Part shown: one piece after another, positions 19,281 to 27,788 of the stretch
Numbering within the stretch: position 1 is the first letter of the stretch
How the letters are laid out: the number at the start of each line of letters is the position of its first letter
Origin: Ensifer sp. IC4062
Lineage (GTDB): Bacteria; Pseudomonadota; Alphaproteobacteria; Rhizobiales; Rhizobiaceae
Length of the DNA: 64,000 nt
Direction of reading: 5' to 3'
Assembly: GCF_020193575.1 (NCBI RefSeq)
Contig: NZ_JADYVD010000001.1
Coordinates: 186,001 to 250,000 of the forward strand
Program-made: the position numbers and the translations under genes
Notes under the pieces: generated by a model
The model's database searches: none
Told to the model about the DNA's origin: nothing
The model's input: only the letters and a program-made list of their open reading frames with translations

Positions 19281-20090
19281 TCATCCCGCTAAGGCTGCGG
19301 CATAGGTACCCGGCGAAACGCCGTAGGTGCGCACGAATACGCGCGTCATATGGCTCTGGTCGGCGAAGCCGCCGGCGATTGCCGCTTCTGCGAGCGGGGT
19401 GCCTTCGGCAATCAGGCGCCGAACAATGTCGATCCGCCGCTGAACCAGGTAGGCGTGGGGCGTAAGGCCGGTCGCCTTCGCAAATCCCCGCACCAGCTGG
19501 AATCGGCTGAGGCTGCTTTCCCGCGCCAGATCAGCCAGTGTTATGGAAGCCAGCGGGTCGTCATCGATCAGGCTGCGCGCCGCGGCGATCGATTCCGGCA
19601 TCTTGCGTGTGCCGCGTGGGACGACCTGCATCACCTCGGCAAAAAGCATCAGAACGAGCTCGTCCCAGCGAACGGTGGCGTCGCTCCCTTCCGAGGTGGT
19701 CGCGATTGCGAAGAGTTCGCGGAAACGCGCCGCAAGGGCGGCGTTCCGGATGACCGGGCTGGCGAACTCGCATATTCGCCGTCCGCCCTCGCTGATATCG
19801 CTGACGGCGGTTTCGACGACTGCTGGATCGAAATAGAGCATCCGCCAGGAGCGATCGGCATCGCCGATCGGCGAGCCGTCGTGGACCTCGTTAGGATTGA
19901 CCGTGATCACGTCGCCGCGCGCGGCCTCTACGGGGCCGCGTCCGCTCAGCGACTTTTGCGCCCCTTGGCAGATAAGACCAATGCCGAACTGATCATGCGT
20001 GTGGCGCGGAAAGCTGTGGTTCGTGGCCGCCTCGACCGCATCCACGCCGGCGATCCGGCGAGGCAGCATTCTGAACTGGCGTTTCGTCAT
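19281..20090 (-). CDS. AraC family transcriptional regulator
   Basis: The 269-residue protein has an N-terminal cupin-like sensing domain (SFPRHTHDQFGIGLICQGAQ) and a C-terminal double helix-turn-helix. The latter shows SITLADLARESSLSRFQLVRGF and AIAGGFADQSHMTRVFVRTYG. It follows the GFA-family gene after 4 bp on the same strand, so the two are probably cotranscribed. Proteins of this type often sit next to LysE or DMT exporters; the DMT gene at 18209 lies downstream on the same strand. Confidence 0.9.
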   Translation of the reverse strand: MTKRQFRMLPRRIAGVDAVEAATNHSFPRHTHDQFGIGLICQGAQKSLSGRGPVEAARGDVITVNPNEVHDGSPIGDADRSWRMLYFDPAVVETAVSDISEGGRRICEFASPVIRNAALAARFRELFAIATTSEGSDATVRWDELVLMLFAEVMQVVPRGTRKMPESIAAARSLIDDDPLASITLADLARESSLSRFQLVRGFAKATGLTPHAYLVQRRIDIVRRLIAEGTPLAEAAIAGGFADQSHMTRVFVRTYGVSPGTYAAALAG

Positions 20091-20094
20091 GCCT

Positions 20095-20499
20095 CTAGTC
20101 CCGCGGCTTGCCGGGCAGCTCGCCAATGTCCCCGATCCAGGGCAGGGCTGACGAGCACCAGATCTGCGACCGCGGTGCAAGCGCGCGCCGCTGGTTGATC
20201 GTACCGACGCGGATGCCGATCTCCTCGGCGTCTTCGTCCGTGCCAGTCGTATAGATCGGCGAGCCGCATTCGGGACAGAAGAATTGCAGGCGCCGTCGCC
20301 CGTTCTCGGCGATCTTGACGTAAAGTTTCGGCTCGGCGCCTGTCAGCCGGAAGGACGTCCGCCGCGTGCTCGCCGTTACCCGATAGGCGGAACCCGTCAG
20401 TTGCTGGCAATCGGTGCAATGGCAGATTGACACGTCGTCCGGGTCGATCTCCGCCTCGTAGGTGACATGGCCGCAATGGCACTGACCATCGATCCGCAT
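20095..20499 (-). CDS. GFA family zinc protein
   Basis: The 134-residue protein has the glutathione-dependent formaldehyde-activating enzyme (GFA/CENP-V) zinc ligands at Cys7, 9, 26, 28, 31, 75 and 78 (QCHCG, CHCTDC and FCPECG). The ATG at 20499 is preferred because GAGGAG lies 6 bp upstream. Many GFA-fold proteins are not involved in formaldehyde metabolism, so the substrate is open. The gene is coupled to the downstream AraC regulator. Confidence 0.9.
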   Translation of the reverse strand: MRIDGQCHCGHVTYEAEIDPDDVSICHCTDCQQLTGSAYRVTASTRRTSFRLTGAEPKLYVKIAENGRRRLQFFCPECGSPIYTTGTDEDAEEIGIRVGTINQRRALAPRSQIWCSSALPWIGDIGELPGKPRD

Positions 20500-20533
20500 C
20501 GGCCGCTCCTCGCACGGTTTTCGCTGCTGCATG

Positions 20534-20620
20534 TTCCTTAAATCGTGCTCGATTTAAGGAACGATATGCAGCAATTCAAAGCGCTACAGCGTCCTTTGCG
20601 CGTCTGATAAGACGCGCGGC
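20534..20620 (+). repeat. Hairpin/mini-ORF/hairpin repeat, copy 1
   Basis: Hairpin 1 is a perfect 12-bp stem (TTCCTTAAATCG 20534-20545, CGATTTAAGGAA 20550-20561). Its 3' arm contains the Shine-Dalgarno-like AAGGA. ATG at 20566 opens a 13-codon frame (MQQFKALQRPLRV, stop 20605-20607). Hairpin 2 has an inner stem GCGCGTCT/AGACGCGC (20598-20617) inside a looser outer stem. It lies antisense between the minus-strand GFA gene and the iolB 3' end. Confidence 0.8.
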
Positions 20621-20670
20621 GCTGAGAGGATTACGATAGACCAGCCGCGGCAAACGTCCAGAGTGTCTCC

Positions 20671-21471
20671 TCAGATGCCGGTGAACAGCCACTCGTGTTC
20701 CTTGGCGTTATGGAACTTCCAGATCCGCTTCGGTCCCGCCATTACATTCAGATAATAGACGTCGTAGCCGTGAACGGCGGCGACCGGGTGGTAGCCCTTC
20801 GGGACGAGCGTCACATCGCCGTCTTCCACCGCCATGGTTTCGTCGAGCGAGCGATCATCCGTGTAGACGCGCTGCATCGCAAAGCCCTGCGGAGGGTTGA
20901 GGCGGTGATAATAGGTTTCCTCGAGATAGCTTTCGGCCGGCAGGTTGTCCTGATCGTGCTTGTGCGGCGGGTAGGACGAGGTGTGCCCGCCCGGCGTAAT
21001 GACCTCGACGACGAGCAACGACTGTGCCGATCCGTCGTCCTCCGGCATGATGTTGGTGACATATCGGGTATTGGTGCCCTTGCCGCGCGTCATCTGCGGG
21101 TGCGTGCCGGGACGGATGACCTTGGCCTTGAAGCCTTCCCCACCGGGCGCCGAACAGATCGCAAGGTCGAGATCGGTCGTCGCCTCGGCCTGCCACTTGC
21201 TGCCCTTCGGCACATAGACAGCGTAGGGCTGGCCCTCGAAGGGCGTCATGCGCTCGCCAAGTTCGCCGAAGTCTTCGCCGTCGACGGAAACCTTCGCCTT
21301 GCCGCTGACGAGAACAAGGCAGAGCTCCTTCTCACCGGCTTCGCCCCCTGTCCTCTCGCCGGGTTTCAAGCGGTTGAGCGCGAAACCGACATAGGTCCAG
21401 CCGGCGCTCTCGGGCGTGATCTCCTGCATCAGGCCGGTTTGTGCCTTCGGTTTGACGAGCAGTTTGGACAT
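20671..21471 (-). CDS. iolB: 5-deoxy-glucuronate isomerase
   Basis: The 266-residue cupin enzyme converts 5-deoxy-D-glucuronate to 5-dehydro-2-deoxy-D-gluconate in myo-inositol catabolism. Metal-ligand segments SYPPHKHDQ and ESYLEETYYHRL are present, and GFAMQRVYTDD lies in the second cupin half. AGGAGA precedes the ATG. It is the last gene of the iolC-D-E-B series, separated from iolE by a RIME repeat of about 150 bp. Confidence 0.95.
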   Translation of the reverse strand: MSKLLVKPKAQTGLMQEITPESAGWTYVGFALNRLKPGERTGGEAGEKELCLVLVSGKAKVSVDGEDFGELGERMTPFEGQPYAVYVPKGSKWQAEATTDLDLAICSAPGGEGFKAKVIRPGTHPQMTRGKGTNTRYVTNIMPEDDGSAQSLLVVEVITPGGHTSSYPPHKHDQDNLPAESYLEETYYHRLNPPQGFAMQRVYTDDRSLDETMAVEDGDVTLVPKGYHPVAAVHGYDVYYLNVMAGPKRIWKFHNAKEHEWLFTGI

Positions 21472-21508
21472 TTCTGCGGTCTCCTGATCTTGATGACTAG
21501 AGGCTGTG

Positions 21509-21660
21509 CCCCTCACCCTCACCCTCTCCCGCTCGCGGGGAGAGGGGGCTGGATTTCGTCGCTCTACCTTCTCGCCTTCGCTCAGAGGGTGCTTGGAGGG
21601 CGCGGCAAATCCCTTCTCCCCGCAAGCGGGGAGAAGGTGGCGGTAGCCGGATGAGGGGGC
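21509..21660. repeat. RIME-type palindromic repeat, copy 1
   Basis: Two large palindromes, CCCTCTCCCG...CGGGGAGAGGG (about 21521-21546) and CCCTTCTCCCCGC-AA-GCGGGGAGAAGG (about 21611-21637), flank a spacer of about 60 bp. The termini are CCCCTCACCCT and GGATGAGGGG. This matches Rhizobium-specific intergenic mosaic elements. It lies inside the iol operon between iolE and iolB. Confidence 0.8.
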
Positions 21661-21663
21661 GAG

Positions 21664-22566
21664 CTATGCCCGGTCCAGCCCCGCTTCCTTCGCAAACGCC
21701 TTCAGCGATTTCAGCCCGAGCGACTGATATTCGAACGGATTGCGCACGGCCGCGTCCTGTTCGGCTTCGATCACCAACCAACCATTATAGCCGTGTTCGG
21801 CTGCGATTTTCAGGACGGGCAGAAAGTCGACGCCGCCTTCCTTGTCGCCCGGAACGGTGAAGACGCCGCGGCGCACGCCCTCGAGGAAGGAGAGGCCCTG
21901 GCTTTCCACTTCCTTGCGGATCGCCGGACGGACATTCTTGCAATGGATATGGCGAACGCGGTGCATGTATTTCTTCGCGACTTCCGCCGGGTCGGAGCCG
22001 CCGAACCAGGCGTGGCCGGTGTCGAGCAGGAGCTTCGTCGCCGGCCCCGTGTTCTGCATCAAGAGATCGATCTCCTCGCCGGTCTGGACGATCGTGCCCA
22101 TGTGATGATGGTAGACGAGATCGATGCCCTGGTCGGCGCAATACTCAGCGATCGCTTCGAGGTCGGCGCCGAATTTCTTCCACTGGCCTGCCGGCAGCAC
22201 CGGCTTGTCGTTGGCGACGGATTTCGAATCGTCGCCATGAATGGCATTGGAGGTTTCGCAGACGATCGCCACCTTGCAGCCATTGTGCTTTAAGAGGTCG
22301 AGATGCGGCTGGATCGCCTTCTTCTCGGCTTCGACATCATGCGTCAGCAGATTGGTGGAGTGCCAGCCGGAGACGAATACGAGGTCATAAGAGGCGAGCT
22401 TCTGTTTCAGCGCCTCCGGGTCGGTCGGCATCTTGTGGCCCTTCTCGATGCCGTCGAAGCCGATCTTCTGGCAATCGGAAAGGCAGTCCTCGAGCGTCAG
22501 ATGCGCGCCGATCGAATGATCGTCGTCATTGCTCCAGGCAATCGGGTTGGTTCCGTAGCGGATCAT
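21664..22566 (-). CDS. iolE: myo-Inosose-2 dehydratase
   Basis: The 300-residue xylose-isomerase-like TIM-barrel enzyme dehydrates 2-keto-myo-inositol. It begins [16 protein letters not shown], a hallmark of IolE, and contains metal-site segments [23 protein letters not shown] and [14 protein letters not shown] three codons upstream is an alternative start; the ATG is chosen because the family begins MIRYG. It is flanked on both sides by RIME repeats. Confidence 0.96.
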   Translation of the reverse strand: MIRYGTNPIAWSNDDDHSIGAHLTLEDCLSDCQKIGFDGIEKGHKMPTDPEALKQKLASYDLVFVSGWHSTNLLTHDVEAEKKAIQPHLDLLKHNGCKVAIVCETSNAIHGDDSKSVANDKPVLPAGQWKKFGADLEAIAEYCADQGIDLVYHHHMGTIVQTGEEIDLLMQNTGPATKLLLDTGHAWFGGSDPAEVAKKYMHRVRHIHCKNVRPAIRKEVESQGLSFLEGVRRGVFTVPGDKEGGVDFLPVLKIAAEHGYNGWLVIEAEQDAAVRNPFEYQSLGLKSLKAFAKEAGLDRA

Positions 22567-22637
22567 GTCTTTCACTTTCTATTCGTCGTCTGCTTGAAGC
22601 GGATGCTTCGTGTCTCTCGTTCGGTGCGGGCGACAAG

Positions 22638-22748
22638 GCCCCTCATCCGGCTGCCGCCACCTTCTCCCCGCGTGCGGGGAGAAGGGATATGCCGCGCCCT
22701 CTCAAGTCCCCTCTCCCGCCTGCGGGGAGAGGGTTAGGGTGAGGGGCC
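22638..22748. repeat. RIME-type palindromic repeat, copy 2
   Basis: Palindromes CCTTCTCCCCGC-GT-GCGGGGAGAAGG (22659-22684) and CCCTCTCCCGC-CT-GCGGGGAGAGGG (22708-22733) are bounded by CCCCTCATCCGG and GTGAGGGG. The element is inverted relative to copy 1; its spacer is the reverse complement of part of copy 1's spacer. It lies between iolD and iolE. Confidence 0.82.
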
Positions 22749-22799
22749 AGTAGACGTAAAGCGGCGCCCGCGAGGAAGCGCGAGCGCAGCTCGTTGAAC

Positions 22800-24653
22800 T
22801 CACCCGAACCGCTGCGATTGGAGCGCCTTTTCGTAGCCTTCGCGGGCCTCGTTTACCTGGCTGCGCTCCGACACTTCGGGGACAGCGACATCCCACCAAT
22901 GACCGCCGGCTTCCGTCGTAATCAGCGGATCCGTGTCGATCACGATGACGGTCGTGCGCTGCTCTTGCGCCGTTTCGGCGAGCGCGGCCTCGAGTTCCGG
23001 AATCGAGGCGACCTTGCGGGTGACGGCGCCCATCGCCGCGGCATGAGCGGCAAAATCGATGCCTGGCAGCACCACGTGATGCGTGTCCTTCAACAGGTTG
23101 TTGAAGTTGGCACCGCCCGTTGCCATCTGCAGCCGGTTGATGCAGCCATAGCCGGCATTGTCTAGGAGCACGACTGTGATCTTGGCGCCAAGCATGATGG
23201 ACGAGGCGATCTCGGAGTTCAGCATCATGTAGCTGCCGTCGCCGACCATGACGATTACGTCGCTGTCGGGCTTGGCGAGCTTGACGCCGAGGCCGCCGGC
23301 CACCTCATAGCCCATGGTCGAGAAACCGTATTCCATATGATAGCTGCCTGGCGCGTCGGCTTGCCACAGCTTGTGCAGTTCGCCAGGGAGCCCGCCGGCG
23401 GCGCAGACGAGCGTCGTCTTCTTGCCGCCACGCGCCCGCTGGACGGCGCCGATCACCTGGGCGTCCGAAGGAAGCGCCGCATTGGTGGTGGCCGTCGCCT
23501 TGTCGGCGGCGGCGAGCCACTCGGCCTTGCCGGTCGCCGCCTTCTCGGTCCAGGCGCTGTCGGCCTTGTAGCCGCCAAGGCCGCCGGAGATCCGGTTGAG
23601 GCCGGCCCGTGCATCCGCGATCAGCGGCAGGCCATTGTGCTTGCCGGCGTCGAATGGCTGGACGTTGAGGCCGATGATCTTCAGCGTTTCGTTCTTGAAG
23701 AGTGCCCAGGAACCGGTGGTGAAATCCTGGAGCCGTGAGCCGACGGCAAGCACCAGATCGGCCTCCTCAGCGAGCGCGTTGGAAGCGGACGTGCCGGTGA
23801 CGCCGACCGATCCCATGTTGAGCGGATGGGAATGCGGCAGCGAGGATTTGCCGGCCTGGGTCTCGACGACGGGAATGTTGTGCTTTTCGGCAAAGTCCTT
23901 GAGTTCGTTGGACGCTTCCGAATAGAGCACGCCGCCGCCGGCAATAATGATCGGCTTCTTGGCGGACTTGAGCAACGCGATCGCCGCGGCCAGCTCGTCG
24001 AGATCGGGTTCGACGCGGCGCGGCACCCACACTTTCTCGTCGAAGAAGGATTCCGGATAGTCATAGGCTTCCGCCTGAACGTCCTGGCAGAGCGAGAGCG
24101 TGACGGGACCGCAATCGGCCGGGTCGGTCAGAACCTGCATGGCGCGACGCAGCGCCGGGATGATCTGTTCCGGCCGGGTGATGCGGTCGAAATAGCGCGA
24201 GACCGGGCGGAAGCAGTCATTTGCCGAGATCGTGCCGTCTCCAAAGCTTTCGACTTGCTGTAGCACCGGATCGGGCCGGCGATTGGCGAAGACATCGCCA
24301 GGCAGCAGAAGAACCGGCAGCCGGTTGACATGGGCGAGCGCAGCCGAGGTGACCATGTTCAGTGCGCCCGGGCCGATCGAGGTCGTACAGGCCATGAAGC
24401 GGCGGCGGAAGCTCGCCTTGGCAAACGCAATCGCCGAATTCGCCATGCCCTGCTCGTTCTGCGCGCGGTAGGTCGGCAATGTCTCCCGCACCGAGTAAAG
24501 CGCCTCGCCGACGCCGGCGACGTTGCCGTGGCCGAAGATCGCGAAGACGCCGCCGAAAATCGGCACGCGCTCGCCGTCGATGATCGTCATCTGTTTGGTC
24601 AGGAACCGCGCCACGGCCTGGGCCATGGTGAGGCGCACGGTTTTCTGGCTCAT
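22800..24653 (-). CDS. iolD: 3D-(3,5/4)-trihydroxycyclohexane-1,2-dione hydrolase
   Basis: The 617-residue thiamine-diphosphate enzyme opens the inositol-derived ring to give 5-deoxy-glucuronate. The N-terminal PYR domain (to about 190) and the C-terminal PP domain are recognisable. The PP domain holds the ThDP/Mg motif MVGDGSYMML followed by LLDNAGYG. GAGGAG precedes the ATG. It sits between iolC and iolE and was probably transcribed from the iolC promoter. Confidence 0.96.
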   Translation of the reverse strand: MSQKTVRLTMAQAVARFLTKQMTIIDGERVPIFGGVFAIFGHGNVAGVGEALYSVRETLPTYRAQNEQGMANSAIAFAKASFRRRFMACTTSIGPGALNMVTSAALAHVNRLPVLLLPGDVFANRRPDPVLQQVESFGDGTISANDCFRPVSRYFDRITRPEQIIPALRRAMQVLTDPADCGPVTLSLCQDVQAEAYDYPESFFDEKVWVPRRVEPDLDELAAAIALLKSAKKPIIIAGGGVLYSEASNELKDFAEKHNIPVVETQAGKSSLPHSHPLNMGSVGVTGTSASNALAEEADLVLAVGSRLQDFTTGSWALFKNETLKIIGLNVQPFDAGKHNGLPLIADARAGLNRISGGLGGYKADSAWTEKAATGKAEWLAAADKATATTNAALPSDAQVIGAVQRARGGKKTTLVCAAGGLPGELHKLWQADAPGSYHMEYGFSTMGYEVAGGLGVKLAKPDSDVIVMVGDGSYMMLNSEIASSIMLGAKITVVLLDNAGYGCINRLQMATGGANFNNLLKDTHHVVLPGIDFAAHAAAMGAVTRKVASIPELEAALAETAQEQRTTVIVIDTDPLITTEAGGHWWDVAVPEVSERSQVNEAREGYEKALQSQRFG

Positions 24654-24720
24654 CGTCTGTTTCCTCCTCGCGGGCGAAGTTCCTGCTCGCCCTTTCCGCT
24701 GCATCGTCGACAGCGCGATC

Positions 24721-26673
24721 CTATGCAGCCTTTGTTTCACCCAGTTGCAGCCAGAGGTCCACCAACGCCTTGAACCTCGCCGCCATGTCGGCGATCGCCT
24801 GCTCGTCGGTCATGGTGCCGGCGAGCCAGGCCTTGCTGGCGTCGGCGAAGATCGTCCGGCCGACCGCAAAACCCTTGACCGTCTTCGACGTCCGCGCGGC
24901 GGCAAAGCCATCCTTCAGCGCCTCATAGGGCGCCTCGAGGCCAAGCAGGACGACGCCGCGGCAAAGCGGGTCGCGCGTTTCGATCACGGCGTCGATAGCC
25001 GCCCAGGCGCCGCGGCTCGCCTGCGGCTCCAGCTTCCACCAATCGGGCTTCAAACCGGCATCGTAAAGTTCGGTGAGCGCCCGCGGAACCGTCAGATCGT
25101 CAAGCGTGCCGTGTTTGCTGGCAATGATTTCGATCAAGATCTCGCGGCCCACTTTGCGCGCCGCTTCGAATGCGGAGCGAAGCTTGGCAATCTGTGCGGC
25201 CTTGAGCTCGGCCGGATCATCGGGATGGAAGAACGACAGCACCTTGATGCAATGATCGACCGGCCAGTCGATGAGGCGGCTGCCGAGGTCCTGGCTGAAT
25301 TCGAACTGCAGCGGACGCGAGCCGGGAAGCTCGATCGGCTTGGCGATCCAGAAATCGCGGTGGGCGCCGGCGGCATAGAGCGCGTCGCGGCCATATTTGT
25401 CGTCGATCAGCATACCGAAGCCGGGCCGGCCGGCCGCGACCTGAGCGGCGGCCTTGACTGCGAGCACCTTGAAGGCCGGGATGCGTGCCAGAAGTTCCGG
25501 CTTGCCTTCCGCAATATCTTCCAGCTGGCTGCGGTGATCGATGGCAAGCGCCATCAGGAGCGGGATGTCGCGGCGGCGGGTCGTTGCCCAATGAACGTGG
25601 TTGATCGCCTCGTCCTTGCGGAGCGCCTTTTCGTTGCTGCCGTTTTCGAGGAAGAACGTGAGTTCGGTCCAGGTCGGGATTTCCGGCGCGCAGAGGAGGC
25701 GCGACACCGCGAAGGCGCCGCAGGCGTTGGCCCAGGTGGCAGACGTCGCATGCGGTTCGCCCGTCAGCCAGCCACGCAGGAAACCGGACATGAAGGCATC
25801 ACCCGCGCCGAGCACGTTGTAGACCTCGATCGGAAAACCCTTGCCGACGATGCCGTCCTCGAGATTGTCGGAGATCGGGCCGTCATAGACGATGCAGCCC
25901 ATCGGCCCGCGCTTCAGCACGATCGTGGCTTCGGACAGCGCGCGGATGGTTTTCAGGGCGTTGAGCAGATCGCTCTCGCCGGATGCGATCAGAACTTCTT
26001 CCTCGGTGCCGACGATCAGATCGCAGTCGCCGAGCACGGTTTTCAGGTGGGCGGAGACGCGGTCGGAGGCGATGTAGCGGCTTTCGCCAGCATCGTGCCC
26101 GGCAAGGCCCCAGAGATTGGGGCGATAATCGATATCGAAGACGACCTTCGCGCCGCTCTCCTTGGCGATGCGTATCGCCTTGCGCTGGGCGGCATCGGTG
26201 TTCGGCTTGGAGAAATGGGTGCCCGAAACGAGGATCGCGCGCGCGGAACGGATGAAATCTTCTGCGACGTCGTCCTCGCAGAGTGCGTTGTCTGCGCAAT
26301 TGTCGCGGTAGAAGAGCAGCGGGAAGGACTTGTCGTTTTCGACGGCGAGGATCGCGAGCGCCGTCAGTCGCTCGGGATCGGTGACGATGCCCTGGGTTTC
26401 GACCCCCTCGCGTTCAAGCTGCTCGCGAATGAAGCGGCCCATCTGCTCGTCGCCGACACGAGTCAGCAGCGCCGATTTCAGTCCGAGGCGCGCGGTGCCG
26501 ACCGAGATGTTGCAGGGGCAGCCGCCGACAGATTTCGCAAAGCTCCCGACGTCCTCGAGCCGTGTGCCGATCTGCTGGCCATAGAGATCGACCGAGGCGC
26601 GGCCGATGGTGATGAGGTCGAGGGGCTTGGCTCCCTTTGCCGACGGGCTTCGGGCCGATGGACTCTGGCTCAC
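24721..26673 (-). CDS. iolC: 5-dehydro-2-deoxygluconokinase fused to a DUF2090 aldolase-like domain
   Basis: The 650-residue fusion has an N-terminal PfkB-family kinase (about 20-340), with GGCPCNISVGTARLG near residue 50 and catalytic GAGDAFMSGFL near residue 300. A C-terminal DUF2090 domain, resembling class-I aldolases of the LacD type, follows. The kinase makes 5-dehydro-2-deoxygluconate 6-phosphate; the second domain may perform or assist the aldol cleavage done elsewhere by IolJ. A GTG start is supported by GGAGG 5 bp upstream. Confidence 0.95.
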   Translation of the reverse strand: MSQSPSARSPSAKGAKPLDLITIGRASVDLYGQQIGTRLEDVGSFAKSVGGCPCNISVGTARLGLKSALLTRVGDEQMGRFIREQLEREGVETQGIVTDPERLTALAILAVENDKSFPLLFYRDNCADNALCEDDVAEDFIRSARAILVSGTHFSKPNTDAAQRKAIRIAKESGAKVVFDIDYRPNLWGLAGHDAGESRYIASDRVSAHLKTVLGDCDLIVGTEEEVLIASGESDLLNALKTIRALSEATIVLKRGPMGCIVYDGPISDNLEDGIVGKGFPIEVYNVLGAGDAFMSGFLRGWLTGEPHATSATWANACGAFAVSRLLCAPEIPTWTELTFFLENGSNEKALRKDEAINHVHWATTRRRDIPLLMALAIDHRSQLEDIAEGKPELLARIPAFKVLAVKAAAQVAAGRPGFGMLIDDKYGRDALYAAGAHRDFWIAKPIELPGSRPLQFEFSQDLGSRLIDWPVDHCIKVLSFFHPDDPAELKAAQIAKLRSAFEAARKVGREILIEIIASKHGTLDDLTVPRALTELYDAGLKPDWWKLEPQASRGAWAAIDAVIETRDPLCRGVVLLGLEAPYEALKDGFAAARTSKTVKGFAVGRTIFADASKAWLAGTMTDEQAIADMAARFKALVDLWLQLGETKAA

Positions 26674-26738
26674 TGCTTCCTCCCCGCGGACGCCGCGCCG
26701 GCGCCGACAATCTTGATTATGTCATGGGCGATGAGGTT

Positions 26739-26784
26739 ATGAAACATAAGTTCCGTCGTTCCGTCAATATGGAATTTTCATTCT
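26739..26784 (-). promoter_or_regulatory. Predicted iolC promoter with two IolR-type operator sites
   Basis: On the minus strand, TTGACG (26762-26767), a 17-bp spacer and TTTCAT (26739-26744) form a plausible promoter. Two sites fit the IolR consensus GGAA-N6-TTCC with one mismatch each. GAAACATAAGTTCC (26741-26754) covers the -10/spacer, and GGAATTTTCATTCT (26771-26784) lies 3 bp upstream of the -35 and over the iolR stop codon. Confidence 0.6.
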
Positions 26785-27647
26785 ATTGGCCCGCCGCCGT
26801 CAGCCAAACGCTGCCGCTTCTCGGCGATCGCCACCGTCAGAGCCATGGCAAAGGCCATGCTCGCAGAAAGGGAGCGGAAACCGGCATGGTCGGCCTCGAC
26901 CAGTTCGAACCAGACCTTCGAGGATTCGGCGAGTGGCGAGAAAGCCGAATCGGTGAGTGAAACGACCGGCACCCTGCGGCTGGCGAGGGACCGCGCCTGG
27001 CTGGCGCTTTCAGAGGCATAGGGCGAAAAACTGACCGCGAAGGCCGCATCCTGTTTCGTTGCCATCGCCAGCATGTCGTCGTCTATGCCGGCCGCCGTCC
27101 CGACGTGCTGATACTTCACCTTCAGCTTGCCGAAGGCGTAGGCCATGTAACTGGAAATAGGATAGGAGCGGCGCTTGGCGATGAGATAGATCGTGTCGGC
27201 CTTGGCGAGGATATCGACGGCGCGCTCGAAGGCCTCCGGATCGACGGACGTGGCAACATTGTCCAGCGACCGATGGGCGGCCGCGACGAAGCCGTTGAAG
27301 ATCGAGCCGCTTTCGAGCTTGCTGTGTTCGTTCTGACTCAGCGCTTTCAGCCGCTCTTCGTAGCCGGGCGTGCGTTCCCGAAGCCGCGCTCGAAAAATCT
27401 GCTGCAGGCTCGAAAAGCCCTCGAAACCGAAATGCTGCGCGAAGCGCACAAGCGTCGACGGCTGGACATCGGCGGATGTGGCGATGCTCGCAGCAGTGCC
27501 GAAGGCGATCTCGTCCGGATTGTCGAGCGAATAGGCGGCAACCTGTTTCAACCGCTTCGGCAGTTGCGCCTTGCGTTCGAGGATGACGGCCTTCAGCGCC
27601 TCGAAGTCCTGAGGGACATCTACGGTCCTTTCGGGCGTTGGCATCAT
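26778..27647 (-). CDS. iolR: RpiR/MurR family regulator of inositol catabolism
   Basis: The 289-residue protein has an N-terminal RpiR helix-turn-helix (FGTAASIATSADVQPSTLVRFAQHFGFEGF) and a C-terminal sugar-isomerase (SIS) effector domain with YLIAKRRSYPISSYMAYAFGKL. Its place directly upstream of iolC and the operator-like repeats around it identify it as the inositol repressor IolR of rhizobia, released by a pathway intermediate. GGAG lies 6 bp before the first of two adjacent ATGs. Confidence 0.92.
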   Translation of the reverse strand: MMPTPERTVDVPQDFEALKAVILERKAQLPKRLKQVAAYSLDNPDEIAFGTAASIATSADVQPSTLVRFAQHFGFEGFSSLQQIFRARLRERTPGYEERLKALSQNEHSKLESGSIFNGFVAAAHRSLDNVATSVDPEAFERAVDILAKADTIYLIAKRRSYPISSYMAYAFGKLKVKYQHVGTAAGIDDDMLAMATKQDAAFAVSFSPYASESASQARSLASRRVPVVSLTDSAFSPLAESSKVWFELVEADHAGFRSLSASMAFAMALTVAIAEKRQRLADGGGPIE

Positions 27648-27710
27648 TCAGAATCTCCGGGCTCTTCTTGTTCCGTGGCCTCATTCTAATCGATCGATGA
27701 CGGTCGGGGT

Positions 27711-27724
27711 AGAATGGACGTTCC
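27711..27724. promoter_or_regulatory. IolR-type operator upstream of iolR
   Basis: AGAATGGACGTTCC fits GGAA-N6-TTCC with one mismatch and lies 64 bp upstream of the iolR start codon, suggesting autoregulation. A TAGAAT -10-like hexamer for iolR lies between the site and the gene, without a good -35. Confidence 0.5.
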
Positions 27725-27788
27725 ATTTTCCCGATCTCTGTTTCGGTAGTTTTCGGTCACGTCCGCCTTCACCGGCTGCCGAATACGC

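Noticed and set aside
21509..22748. CRISPR array, suggested by the repeated CCCTCTCCCCGC-type blocks
   Set aside because: Only two palindromic copies per site, no regular spacers and no cas genes; these are RIME-type elements.
24523..26742. Very long open frame on the plus strand (about 739 codons) opposite iolC
   Set aside because: It is antisense to the clearly identified iolC, has no recognisable domain and reflects the high-GC third-position bias. Similar long antisense frames opposite dnaA (41382-42842) and ubiB (35823-37490) were rejected for the same reason.
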